Shown here: piece after piece, positions 1-8,189 of the stretch
Position numbering within the stretch: the first letter of the stretch is position 1
Layout: each line of letters begins with the position of its first letter
Assembly: GCA_012719855.1 (NCBI GenBank)
Contig: JAAXZN010000042.1
Location: 26,752 to 90,751 of the forward strand
Source of the DNA: Serratia liquefaciens
GTDB taxonomy: Bacteria; Pseudomonadota; Gammaproteobacteria; Enterobacterales; Enterobacteriaceae
Direction: 5' to 3'
Length of the DNA: 64,000 bases
Position numbers and translations under genes: made by a program
The notes under the pieces: model-generated
Databases searched by the model: none
Told to the model about the DNA's origin: nothing
What the model saw: only the letters and a program-made list of their open reading frames with translations

Positions 1-351
1 TCCCATCAGCGCAGTTGTCACCCCCATGATCACCAGCGTCGTCACCAGCACAAAGCGCCGCCCCAGCACGTCGCCGAGATGGCCGAACACGATGCCGCCA
101 ATCGGCCGGGAAACGTAACCGACCGCATAGGTGGAAAACGCCAGAATGGTACCCACCAGCGGGTCGAAAGACGGGAAAAATACGTGATTGAAAATCAGCG
201 CCGCCATGATGTTGTAAACGGTGAAATCGTACCATTCCAGCGCGGTGCCGATAGAACTGGCGGCCGCCAGCCTGCCGGTTTTCGGTGGGTGAGCGGCAGC
301 GTCGGCAGCGGACAAGTTCAGGGTCGGCGTTTCGGTGGTTGAAGTGCTCAT
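1..351 (-). CDS. MHS-family MFS transporter, N-terminal part only (runs off the window)
   Basis: Only the first 117 codons are present; the gene continues beyond base 1. After a short hydrophilic N-terminus the protein has an ALEWYDF motif leading into TM1, and later a GxLGDxxGRR-like loop (HLGDVLGRRFVL) typical of the loop between TM2 and TM3 of major facilitators. This combination is characteristic of the metabolite:H+ symporter group (ShiA, KgtP, ProP, YhjE). The start overlaps the stop of the upstream gene by 4 bp (ATGA), so it is the last visible member of a leftward operon with an amidase and a DUF2848 protein. The likely job is uptake of the operon's amide or acid substrate; the substrate cannot be told from sequence. 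Confidence 0.9.
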   Translation of the reverse strand, partial: MSTSTTETPTLNLSAADAAAHPPKTGRLAAASSIGTALEWYDFTVYNIMAALIFNHVFFPSFDPLVGTILAFSTYAVGYVSRPIGGIVFGHLGDVLGRRFVLVTTLVIMGVTTALMG

Positions 352-1001
352 GATGACAGCTCCTGAGTGGTCAGTTGCCAGCCCAGGGCATAATGCAGGG
401 CTTCGGCTGCGGGGATTTCCAGTTGGCGGCAGGCCAGCTCGCTCAGCCGCCGGCCAGCTTCGGCGCTGCTGCTTTCGATCAGTAGCATCGGCAACAGATG
501 ACGATTTTCACGCGACTCTTTCGGCAACGGCGAACTGAGCTCCGCGTCCGGCGACAGCAGGCTACTGCGAACAAAGCCCGGCTGCTCGGCCAGCAGACCC
601 CCCAAATGGCTGATGCTGGCTTTCAATACCTCCGGTTGCGCCGGTGCGAGGTTAACGATAGCCAGGTAACTGCCGCAGCCCTGACCTGTCACCGCTTCCA
701 CCGCACACACCCGGCGCATCGGGTCACGCATTTTATCGAGGCTCGCCACCGACCAGGGCGTTTGCTGGGTAAACGCAGCGCGGTAGGCCGCTGAGGTAAA
801 ACTGGCCAATGATTCGGTTTTGTACAGGCCGAGATATTTACGCCCGCCGTGCAGCGCCTGATAACGGGTGCCCGACAAAAAACCAGGCACCCGCACTCGC
901 TCTTCCACGTGCTCGCGGTCGTACCACTGATTGAAATCCGCCTCATCCTGCGTGGCGATATCTGTTGCGACAAACAGCATTCCGTTCGGGGAACCGGTCA
1001 T
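348..1001 (-). CDS. Hypothetical protein, probable dimeric alpha-beta-barrel (EthD-like) fold
   Basis: 217 residues, no signal peptide or membrane segment. The N-terminal half has the pattern FVATDIxxxxEADFNQWYDREHVEERVRVPGF, which resembles the ferredoxin-like dimeric alpha-beta barrels (EthD/DUF4286-type: hydrophobic strand, then YDxEHxxxRxxxPGF). The C-terminal half may be a second, weaker copy. It starts behind a good Shine-Dalgarno (AGGAGAG) 30 bp after the amidase and overlaps the transporter start by 4 bp. Such folds are used by small degradative enzymes or binding proteins; here the context (amidase, DUF2848, transporter) suggests a catabolic accessory. Specific function unknown. Confidence 0.75.
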   Translation of the reverse strand: MTGSPNGMLFVATDIATQDEADFNQWYDREHVEERVRVPGFLSGTRYQALHGGRKYLGLYKTESLASFTSAAYRAAFTQQTPWSVASLDKMRDPMRRVCAVEAVTGQGCGSYLAIVNLAPAQPEVLKASISHLGGLLAEQPGFVRSSLLSPDAELSSPLPKESRENRHLLPMLLIESSSAEAGRRLSELACRQLEIPAAEALHYALGWQLTTQELSS

Positions 1002-1031
1002 GGTGACTCTCCTGTTAGCTCAAAGTAAAAA

Positions 1032-2381
1032 TCACGCGCCGGCGAGGCAACGTTCGATTGCCAGCGCCCAACCCAGCAGCGCTTCGTCATGCAAAGGCAG
1101 TGCGGCCACCATCAGGCCAACCGGTGCCGCATCGACCTGCTGGCACGGCAGTGACAATGCGCAGCCGTCGAGGAAATTGATTACCGAGGGATTGCGTAGC
1201 ACGGCACCATTGATGCGGAAATAGGCTTCTTCATCCGCTTCCAACTCGGCAAGGCTCGGGGCAACGAAAGGCACCGTAGGCATCAGCAACGCATCAAACC
1301 CTTGCACTTCGGCACTCACCCGCCGTTGCCAATCGGCGCGCAGCGACCGTAATTGCAGCAGGTTGTTCTCATCCAACGTTTTGCCACGACGAATGCGCGA
1401 CAGCACCCGGGGGTCATAAGCATCGGCATGTTCGGCAATCAACGTACGGTGCCAGCGCCAGGACTCCAGCGCGGTAAATCCACCGTCGGCATTGATCGCC
1501 GCCAGTTCGGCGAACTCTCGGCAGGGAATAAATTCAATCTGCGCTCCGGCCTGCGCCAGGCGCTGCAAGCCAAGGTGAAACGCGGTGGTGACCTCAGGGT
1601 CCAGGCCATCCAGCACCAGGGTTTGCGGTACGGCGAAGCGTGCCTGACTCAAATTTTTCTGCTGAGGCCGTAGTGGCCGATCGGCAATTGCCGTATCCAG
1701 CGCGAGGCAACCGGCCACGTCATGAGCAATCACGCCTATCGAATCCAGCGAAGGGGAAAGTGGCAGCAGGCCGCCGCGGCTAATGCGGCTGGCGGTGGGC
1801 TTATAGCCGGTCAGGCCGCAGAAGGCCGCCGGGATCCGCACCGAACCGCCGGTATCGCTGCCTATCGAACCGAAACACATGCCGTCGCTCACCGCCACTG
1901 CTGCCCCCGAGGACGAACCGCCTGGAATGCGACGAGCACTGCGATCCCAGGGATTGGCGGGCGTGCCGTAGTGGGGATTGATCCCCAGCCCGGAATAGGC
2001 AAATTCGGTCATGTTGGTTTTGCCCATCACCACCGCGCCCGCCTGCAACAAGCGCGCCACCACAGCAGCATGAGCGTTAGCAATTGGCGCACCGGCCAGT
2101 ACGCGTGATCCGGCCGCGGTGGCTTCTCCTGCGACATCAAACAGGTCTTTGACCGACACCGGTACGCCGTCCAGCGCCGACAGAGGATTACCTGTTGTAC
2201 GCCTCCGATCGGCCGCCAGTGCCTGCTCCTGAGCCCATTGGGCATACACATGGGTAAAGGTGCGCTGCCCCTCTCCCTGCTCGTTCGCGATTTGCGACAA
2301 TGCGTCAGCGGTCAACCGCGCGGCGGTAAATTCCCCCTGAGCCAGCCTGGAAACGGCCTGAGTTAACGTTAACTGTTTCAT
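1032..2381 (-). CDS. Amidase signature family hydrolase
   Basis: 449 residues, cytoplasmic. It carries the amidase signature: catalytic Lys about residue 78 (VSVKDLFDV), the glycine/serine-rich GGSSSGA loop at about 154-160 with the cis-serine, and the nucleophile serine about 180 (GSDTGGS). The 24-residue spacing between the two serines is as in fatty-acid amide hydrolase and GatA. Because a dedicated transporter and catabolic-looking neighbours are present and gatB/gatC are not, it is likely a small-molecule amidase (aryl/alkyl amide, carbamoyl or allophanate-like) and not the tRNA amidotransferase subunit. The start overlaps the DUF2848 stop by one base (TGATG), implying translational coupling. 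Substrate not identifiable. Confidence 0.9.
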   Translation of the reverse strand: MKQLTLTQAVSRLAQGEFTAARLTADALSQIANEQGEGQRTFTHVYAQWAQEQALAADRRRTTGNPLSALDGVPVSVKDLFDVAGEATAAGSRVLAGAPIANAHAAVVARLLQAGAVVMGKTNMTEFAYSGLGINPHYGTPANPWDRSARRIPGGSSSGAAVAVSDGMCFGSIGSDTGGSVRIPAAFCGLTGYKPTASRISRGGLLPLSPSLDSIGVIAHDVAGCLALDTAIADRPLRPQQKNLSQARFAVPQTLVLDGLDPEVTTAFHLGLQRLAQAGAQIEFIPCREFAELAAINADGGFTALESWRWHRTLIAEHADAYDPRVLSRIRRGKTLDENNLLQLRSLRADWQRRVSAEVQGFDALLMPTVPFVAPSLAELEADEEAYFRINGAVLRNPSVINFLDGCALSLPCQQVDAAPVGLMVAALPLHDEALLGWALAIERCLAGA

Positions 2382-3094
2382 CAGGCCACCACCGGCAGCT
2401 CAATACTGCTATAGCTATGGCTGATGGTGCGCCCCAGCACCTCATCCACCAATTCCATACGGAATTCGGTCGCCGGCCGGATGCCGCCAATCGCCGCCAC
2501 CGTACCGCAGGCCATCGCCAGGCCGTCCTTCGGCTGTGGCACCGTCAACCCGCCTTCCGGCAGTTGTTGGCCGCTCAGGTAACGATCCAGCAGATCGCCC
2601 GGAGTACGCAGGCTGGCAAGTCGGCCCTGCTGATAAAGCTGGAACTCGCCGTTCTCCTTGATCCACGAGCGCAGGATCAACGAATCCCAGTGCGCACTCA
2701 CCTCACGCAACGGCCAGGCGGCACGAGCCACCGGCTTGACGCAGAGCTGTTTGGACAGGGCCACGCTGTGCGCCTCCAACTGACGATCGGTATGATCCGA
2801 AGCCAGCGAAACATACCATTCACCCTGATGTGTGAAGATCAGTGGTTCCGCTTCGCCGGAGCTGGCATTGCCGATAACTTCGATGCTTTCGCTCTGGCTG
2901 AGCTGGTTAACCGCCACCCGATAAAACAGAGGGATTGCACTGGGTTGGGGCACACCGAGCTCGGCCAGCTCCCTGATATGGTGCAGGATCGCTTCGCGAT
3001 CCCGGCCGGTCCAGCCGGCAATCACCAGGTGATCGATCTCGACATCCAGCACCCCAGTGCCGCTGGATTCGGGTAAAGTAAAGGTCAGTCTCAT
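2381..3094 (-). CDS. DUF2848 family protein (fumarylacetoacetase-like)
   Basis: 237 residues, cytoplasmic. The protein resembles the DUF2848 family as I know it: an N-terminal LVIAGWTGRD element, a YVSLASDHTDR block in the middle and a C-terminal MACGTVAAIGGI stretch followed by a FRMELVDEVLGR strand, reminiscent of the fumarylacetoacetate-hydrolase C-terminal domain. It is the first gene of the leftward operon with the amidase. Members are commonly found beside amidases and transporters, and are presumed hydrolases/decarboxylases of acids, but I know of no defined reaction. Its promoter shares the intergenic region with the divergent GntR regulator at 3224. Confidence 0.8.
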   Translation of the reverse strand: MRLTFTLPESSGTGVLDVEIDHLVIAGWTGRDREAILHHIRELAELGVPQPSAIPLFYRVAVNQLSQSESIEVIGNASSGEAEPLIFTHQGEWYVSLASDHTDRQLEAHSVALSKQLCVKPVARAAWPLREVSAHWDSLILRSWIKENGEFQLYQQGRLASLRTPGDLLDRYLSGQQLPEGGLTVPQPKDGLAMACGTVAAIGGIRPATEFRMELVDEVLGRTISHSYSSIELPVVA

Positions 3095-3123
3095 GGCGTT
3101 TGTGTCTCTTTGGTTAAAATACT

Positions 3124-3135
3124 GTGAAATTTCAC
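3124..3135. promoter_or_regulatory. Perfect 12-bp palindrome, candidate GntR operator
   Basis: GTGAAATTTCAC is a perfect palindrome lying between the divergent DUF2848 gene (start 3094) and the GntR-family regulator (start 3224). FCD-type GntR regulators usually bind short palindromes in exactly this position. Assignment is by location and symmetry only. Confidence 0.45.
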
Positions 3136-3223
3136 TATATCTTTAGTTACCAAATAAGCGATTTCCGTGCCATGTTTTTGTGTACTATGTCTAAAAACTT
3201 TCGTCTTGCAGGAGCAGAACGTG

Positions 3224-3901
3224 ATGACCCTTGACGCAGAGAGCCCGGAACTCCCGACGGCAGAGGAAGCCGGGCTGTCACTGAATGAACTGGCCTACCG
3301 ACGCTTTAAGCAGGCGCTGGTGACGTTAAGTTATAAACCTGGTGAATATCTCAATACCGCTCAGGTGATGAGCGAGCTGGACATGGGCAGAACGCCGATC
3401 AACCAGGCGATCCACCGACTGGCCAATGAAGGATTACTGCAGGTGATCCCGCGTAAAGGGGTGATGGTTGCGCCGCTTTCGATGGACGATGCGCTGGAAC
3501 TGATTGAAGTGCGTTTGGCCAATGAAATGCTGTGTATGCGGTTGGCGAGCAAAAGAATTACGGCCCCCCAGATCGCCGAGCTTACGGAACTCAATCAACA
3601 AATCGAAGTCGCCAGTCAGCAACGCGATCGGGTAAAAATGATGACGCTGGATCATCAGTTCCACCAGCAGCTGGCACAGATCGCCGGCAATAATATGTTG
3701 GCGGACATTCTGAGCGTACTGCACGCCAGAGCACAACGCTTCTGGGCCAGCACGCTGTCACGCGAAGGCCATATGCGCGAAGTGATAGAGGAACATCGGG
3801 CGATTATCGCCGCACTGGCCGCACAGGACGATGACGCAGCCGCCAATGCGGCGCAGGCGCACATACTTTCATTCCGCAGTGCCCTGCTGCATGAGGGGTA
3901 A
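3224..3901 (+). CDS. GntR-family transcriptional regulator, FCD (FadR) subfamily
   Basis: 225 residues from the ATG at 3224, chosen because GGAG lies 9 bases upstream; an upstream in-frame start at 3167 would add a Cys-rich tail with no ribosome site. Residues about 15-75 form a winged helix-turn-helix (LAYRRFKQAL...YKPGEYLNTAQVMSELDMGRTPINQAIHRLANEGLL), followed by an all-helical FCD ligand domain with metal/ligand residues in DHQFHQQL and EEHRAIIAAL patterns. It is divergent from the DUF2848-amidase-transporter operon and is the obvious candidate repressor of it, with an organic acid effector likely. No autoregulatory evidence beyond the palindrome at 3124. Confidence 0.92.
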   Translation: MTLDAESPELPTAEEAGLSLNELAYRRFKQALVTLSYKPGEYLNTAQVMSELDMGRTPINQAIHRLANEGLLQVIPRKGVMVAPLSMDDALELIEVRLANEMLCMRLASKRITAPQIAELTELNQQIEVASQQRDRVKMMTLDHQFHQQLAQIAGNNMLADILSVLHARAQRFWASTLSREGHMREVIEEHRAIIAALAAQDDDAAANAAQAHILSFRSALLHEG

Positions 3902-3947
3902 GCCGCCGTTTCGACTCCCCTGGATTCATGGCTGACACGCAGAACGT

Positions 3948-3987
3948 TGTCATGCAAACGTTTCGCCCTGTGACCGTTTGCATGACA
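3948..3987. other. 13-bp perfect inverted repeat, 14-nt spacer
   Basis: TGTCATGCAAACG (3948-3960) is repeated inverted at 3975-3987 with a 14-nt spacer. It lies 47 bp after the GntR stop in the 333-bp gap before the DUF4214 gene. There is no T-run after either arm, so it is not a standard intrinsic terminator; it could still end transcription, or be a bipartite protein-binding site. The rest of 3902-4193 is AT-rich and shows no gene. Confidence 0.5.
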
Positions 3988-4193
3988 TGTTATCGGCTAT
4001 CTACAACGCCTATATTCATCAGAGGGTTACCGCTCGTTTTTATTAGCAAAGTAGCTAGCCTGGAAAGAATAAATGCGAAATTATTAAACAGGAAATAATC
4101 ACCTAAATTATAGGAAACCCCGAATACCTGTTGATTTATTCACACCATAAAATTAATAAGCCGCTGTCTTGCTAATCTGCGTTTTTGCACTTA

Positions 4194-4212
4194 AATGAAA
4201 ACGGGTTTCATT
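4194..4212. promoter_or_regulatory. KdgR-box-like inverted repeat upstream of the DUF4214 gene
   Basis: AATGAAA (4194-4200), a 5-base spacer, then TTTCATT (4206-4212). Both 7-bp arms fit the 19-bp KdgR consensus of pectinolytic enterobacteria (AATRAAA-N5-TTTYATT); the spacer does not. It ends 22 bases before the ATG at 4235, so a bound repressor would cover the 5' end of the message or the promoter. Confidence 0.4.
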
Positions 4213-4234
4213 ATTTTATCTGGGGATAATACAC

Positions 4235-7200
4235 ATGGGTTTCTTATCATTACAACGTGACGTCGCAGCACTTTACTTCGGTGTTTTAGGTAAGCACGCC
4301 GACAGGGCAACTCTTGAATACTTCGCAAAAAAACTGCATACCGGAGAGCTATCTGCCCACAGCATGGCCAGCGTTTTCATTAACGCTGACGACGGAAAAG
4401 CCCGGTTGGCCGCGCTCGATGATGCTGAAAAAATTCAATATATTTACCATAACACCCATGGCGTCGACGCCAATGAAGAGCAACTTTCTGCGCTGCAGGC
4501 ACAGCTTGATAGTGGTGTATCTTTAGGTGAGCTTACCTCCAGTATGGTGAACTCATTACGTGGCTATGAGGGCGACGACCTTACTGTGTTATCTGAGCAA
4601 AAAACGCTGGAGACGACCATTGAGCAGACCTTATTCCCATCCTATACTGGAAGTAGTTCCGGTTATTCTGGCGCCGCAGATGTTCAGGCTATTTATTATG
4701 TATTACATTCTACCATGGTGGCTGACGGTATAAATTTCTGGGGCCACAAGCTGGAAGAAAAACCCGGCAACATAAACAAAGTCGCTGACGTATTTGTGAA
4801 TACCAGAAGCTATTTAACATCATTAAATGACCACGACTTTATAAAAAGAATTTTTGAGGAAACTTTTAAGAAGACGGCAACGGAAAGTGATATAAATAAA
4901 TACCTCATAGGTTTAAATAATCATACATTGTCTCGCGGCGATACTGTCGTCAATATGATAAACGATATCCGAAACGATACATCCAGTGAAAATTCCGCCG
5001 CAAAAAAGCAATTTCAGTTAGCCACACACGTTTATCAACCTGGTGAATTACCTGAGAATAAATATCTCGAAACTGTAGCTGCACTCTATTATGGAATTGC
5101 GGGTTATACGATGGATGCCGCCACTCTAGAGTCATATAGCAAACAGCTCGCTGCCGGTTTAAGCACAGCAGATCTGTTGCGTGAACTGGCCAAAACTCCA
5201 TTATTTTCCGAGGCAGTATATTGGGAACAGACCTATCACCAATTATTTAACACTACACTAAGTGCCTTCAACAAGGATAAAGTTTGGGAACAAAGCGGTA
5301 AGGATGCCTATGTAGCAAACAGCATATTAATTGAAACGTTTTTGAATTTTGAAGCCGGCGGGTATAATAGAGGATGGGTATACAACGCCAATAGCTATGA
5401 AAAAATCGCTAATGCATTAGGATACACAAAAAATGCCGTATTAACTACAGACGATCATGGAAAGCTGGTCGGGAACATTAATCACCAAAATCAACATACG
5501 CTCACAAATGTCGAACTCTACGCACTTAGAAATGCAGAAATTAAAATAAACACTGAAGCAGAAATTCCGATTTACTTCCTACCTAACATTGAATCCCTCA
5601 GAGTCACCGGTGACAAAAAAGGCACTTTAGACTTTAGTAAAAATAAAACCCATGCCGACAATCCGATAAATATCATCATAGAGAACACACATATTTCCTT
5701 TGTTGGCTCCGATGGAGAAGATAGAATATTCATCGCACCCAACGCTGATATGATCAACGCCAAGTCAGAAATTCAGATGGGCCAAGGCGTCGATTGGTTA
5801 CTCTGGCAGGGTAACGCCACTGCGGGTGGCGCTAATACTGTCAGTAAGAACTTTAAAGCCAGTGGATCCCTTCTCGAAGAGGATAACAATCATAACAATA
5901 TGATTTCTGCTAATTTTCTGACAAAGGATATTTACCTGACAACGGCGGAGAACGGTAAAATAAATGGCACGATAGAAAGCAATATCAACAATTTCTCGTA
6001 TTTCCAAGTGATAGACCTGGCCAACTACAGAGGAACCGGCTCCATTTATCTGGATGGCCAGTTGGTGGCAACAGAAGGGAAAAACGTTTTTGATATCGGT
6101 GTCATACGATCGCTTGCCAGCATCTATAATACCCAATACGCCAACGTTGACCACTTAACACAGGCTTCACGTCCGCCCAGCAGTTTCTGGAAATATGCAA
6201 CCGGGGATTCTGGTTTGGCTTTGACCGGCTTCGCGGACGATGTCACTGTGATAAACATGCCAGTAGACGAATGGGGTCTGACCTACAGTTTCCGAACGCT
6301 CAGCGTACTGGGCGACGCCACGGCCAATAGCAAGGTTCATTTTGATTATCTGTATGACGATCGTTATATGCGCACCACCCCAGTGATGACAATTAAATTC
6401 AATGGTGAACATATCGAAAAAATTGATGCAGGAACTTTGAGTTTTTCTATAAAACAATATCAGAGCCCTGACCCTGCATACAGCATTTACGGATATATCA
6501 ATATCGAGTCAAAAGGTTCGGCTGAAAATACTGTGCGTTTAGCTGGCGATCAAAATTCTATTGGGGCAGTCAGCATTTCCGGGAACAAGCAACTTAACTT
6601 AATCATCAAAAACGACTTCAGCAACCACTTGACTCGCATCGATAACTCCAACACCCCAGTCAACCTACTGGTTGAAAAAGGGGGAACCGGCGGAGGAGCG
6701 CTGTATGAGCTCTTGAAATCATCGTCTTTAAAATACCCAACGATAGTCAGTGAGCTTTCTGGATTCCAGCTCAATGTGGTTGGTTCGACAAAAAATGATA
6801 CATTTAACATTCAGGGAAATACGACTATCACGCGCACGATAAAAAATCAGTCTGACAGCGACACCATTATTTTTAAAGAAAGCAACATTAATAATATGGT
6901 AACGATAAAAGCCCAAGAATCAAGTGGCGATACCACCCCAACAATCCATAATGATGACAAATTTATCGTGGGTGATAACTCCAACCCATGGATATTTTCC
7001 ACTCAGGGTGGCTATGTGATGACCCGTTATGGCGAATATTCGTTACGAGAGGCGACTGCACTGTTTAACTCACTGGATTTAACCCCTACTGCCAATGCGT
7101 TTGATTTGTTCAGTAAAACACTATCAGTGGCAACCCACGGCGCCAGTGAAACTTCACTAAGCCAAGTTGGCGTACTGAAACTCGACAATAACAGTTTTGT

Positions 7201-7366
7201 CATTATAGATAGCAATAATAACCATTCTTTCGACAGCAATGACATCGTCTTTTCACTGGGGAACATGACCGTCAGTGACACCCTAAAACTGGCACATTAT
7301 ACCCCACCGAAAATTGAAGTCAGCGGAGTTGCTGAGATACCCCAAGAATCCATGTTGATTGGCTAG
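4235..7366 (+). CDS. Large cysteine-free DUF4214-domain protein, probable type I-secreted surface/S-layer-like protein
   Basis: 1043 residues. Three DUF4214-type segments are visible: about residues 9-34 (VAALYFGVLGKHAD), 149-173 (DVQAIYYVLHSTMVADGINFW) read as a degenerate copy, and 279-308 (VAALYYGIAGYTMD). The rest is beta-rich, Asn/Ser/Thr/Gly-rich, with motifs such as VVGSTKNDTFNI and GSDGEDRIFI that recall beta-roll or S-layer stretches. There is no Sec signal peptide and not a single cysteine, and the chain ends in a hydrophobic ESMLIG tail, as expected of ABC (type I) exporter substrates. DUF4214 is common in S-layer and type I-secreted proteins. No exporter gene lies nearby. The gene is visibly richer in A/T and in AAT/AAA/ATA codons than its neighbours, suggesting separate ancestry. 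Ribosome site GGGGAT precedes the ATG. Confidence 0.85.
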   Translation: MGFLSLQRDVAALYFGVLGKHADRATLEYFAKKLHTGELSAHSMASVFINADDGKARLAALDDAEKIQYIYHNTHGVDANEEQLSALQAQLDSGVSLGELTSSMVNSLRGYEGDDLTVLSEQKTLETTIEQTLFPSYTGSSSGYSGAADVQAIYYVLHSTMVADGINFWGHKLEEKPGNINKVADVFVNTRSYLTSLNDHDFIKRIFEETFKKTATESDINKYLIGLNNHTLSRGDTVVNMINDIRNDTSSENSAAKKQFQLATHVYQPGELPENKYLETVAALYYGIAGYTMDAATLESYSKQLAAGLSTADLLRELAKTPLFSEAVYWEQTYHQLFNTTLSAFNKDKVWEQSGKDAYVANSILIETFLNFEAGGYNRGWVYNANSYEKIANALGYTKNAVLTTDDHGKLVGNINHQNQHTLTNVELYALRNAEIKINTEAEIPIYFLPNIESLRVTGDKKGTLDFSKNKTHADNPINIIIENTHISFVGSDGEDRIFIAPNADMINAKSEIQMGQGVDWLLWQGNATAGGANTVSKNFKASGSLLEEDNNHNNMISANFLTKDIYLTTAENGKINGTIESNINNFSYFQVIDLANYRGTGSIYLDGQLVATEGKNVFDIGVIRSLASIYNTQYANVDHLTQASRPPSSFWKYATGDSGLALTGFADDVTVINMPVDEWGLTYSFRTLSVLGDATANSKVHFDYLYDDRYMRTTPVMTIKFNGEHIEKIDAGTLSFSIKQYQSPDPAYSIYGYINIESKGSAENTVRLAGDQNSIGAVSISGNKQLNLIIKNDFSNHLTRIDNSNTPVNLLVEKGGTGGGALYELLKSSSLKYPTIVSELSGFQLNVVGSTKNDTFNIQGNTTITRTIKNQSDSDTIIFKESNINNMVTIKAQESSGDTTPTIHNDDKFIVGDNSNPWIFSTQGGYVMTRYGEYSLREATALFNSLDLTPTANAFDLFSKTLSVATHGASETSLSQVGVLKLDNNSFVIIDSNNNHSFDSNDIVFSLGNMTVSDTLKLAHYTPPKIEVSGVAEIPQESMLIG

Positions 7367-7378
7367 CCTCCTAAAAAC

Positions 7379-7408
7379 AGGGAAAGAACATCTCGCTACG
7401 CTTTCCCT
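7379..7408. terminator. Bidirectional terminator between DUF4214 gene and ygfF
   Basis: AGGGAAAG and CTTTCCCT form an 8-bp stem with a 14-nt loop, between two convergent stops (7366 and 7418), followed by an AT-rich tract on the + strand. Confidence 0.6.
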
Positions 7409-7417
7409 ATTATTTCA

Positions 7418-8164
7418 TCAGCGGCCGCCGGCGGCCTCAATAAAGCTGCCTGTGATGTAAGAAGCGGCATCGGACAGTAACCAGACAATGGCTTCCGCCA
7501 CCTCTTCCGGGGTGCCGCCACGCTGCATCGGCAGGCTGCTTTTTACCCGATCAACGCGTCCAGGTTCGCCGCCGCTGGCATGCATTTCGGTATAAATCAG
7601 CCCCGGTCGCACGGCGTTGACGCGAATGCCCTGCGCTGCCACCTCCAGCGCCAGTCCGGTGGTGAGCGTATCTACCGCCCCTTTAGAAGCGGCATAGTCG
7701 ATATATTCCCCAGGAGCACCGATACGCGCGGCCGCGGAGGAGACATTGACGATCGCTCCGCCCTGCCCGCCATGACGCTTCGCCATGCGCTTCACCGTCT
7801 CACGGCAACAGAGAAAATAACCGGTAACGTTGGTGCTCAATACCTTATTGATGCGCTCGGCGGTCAGTTGCTCAATCCCCGTCTGCTGAAACAAGATGCC
7901 GGCGTTATTGACCAGCGCACTTATCGGGCCGAGGCCGGCATCCAACGCATTGAACATCGCCACCACCTGATTTTCATCGGCCACATCCGCTTTTAGCGCC
8001 AGCGCCCGGCCGCCCATCGCTTCGATTTCCGCCACCACCTGCGCTGCTGCCGCTTCATTTTTCAGATAGTTAACGCCGACCGCATACCCCTTACGGGCCA
8101 ACAGCAGCGCCGTGGCGCGGCCAATACCGCGGCTGGCGCCGGTGACCAATGCAACTTTCGTCAT
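7418..8164 (-). CDS. ygfF: Short-chain dehydrogenase/reductase YgfF
   Basis: 248 residues. Classical SDR: NAD(P)-binding TGASRGIG near the N-terminus, NNAG structural motif, catalytic Ser in VNVSSAAAR, and YAASK (Tyr-xxx-Lys). The long stretch TAERINKVLSTNVTGYFLCCRE and the block MHASGGEPGRVDRVKS are almost the same as E. coli YgfF, which supports the name. The physiological substrate is unknown; the glucose-1-dehydrogenase-type annotation used for YgfF is by homology. It ends in a shared terminator with the convergent DUF4214 gene and lies 25 bp after the MipA-like gene, so it could be read through from that operon. Confidence 0.92.
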   Translation of the reverse strand: MTKVALVTGASRGIGRATALLLARKGYAVGVNYLKNEAAAAQVVAEIEAMGGRALALKADVADENQVVAMFNALDAGLGPISALVNNAGILFQQTGIEQLTAERINKVLSTNVTGYFLCCRETVKRMAKRHGGQGGAIVNVSSAAARIGAPGEYIDYAASKGAVDTLTTGLALEVAAQGIRVNAVRPGLIYTEMHASGGEPGRVDRVKSSLPMQRGGTPEEVAEAIVWLLSDAASYITGSFIEAAGGR

Positions 8165-8189
8165 GTCGTTCCTTTCTCTGGTTGGGAAA

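Noticed and set aside
2361..2374. AGTTAACGTTAACT palindrome
   Set aside because: It lies inside the amidase coding start and encodes conserved-looking residues; regulatory meaning cannot be argued.
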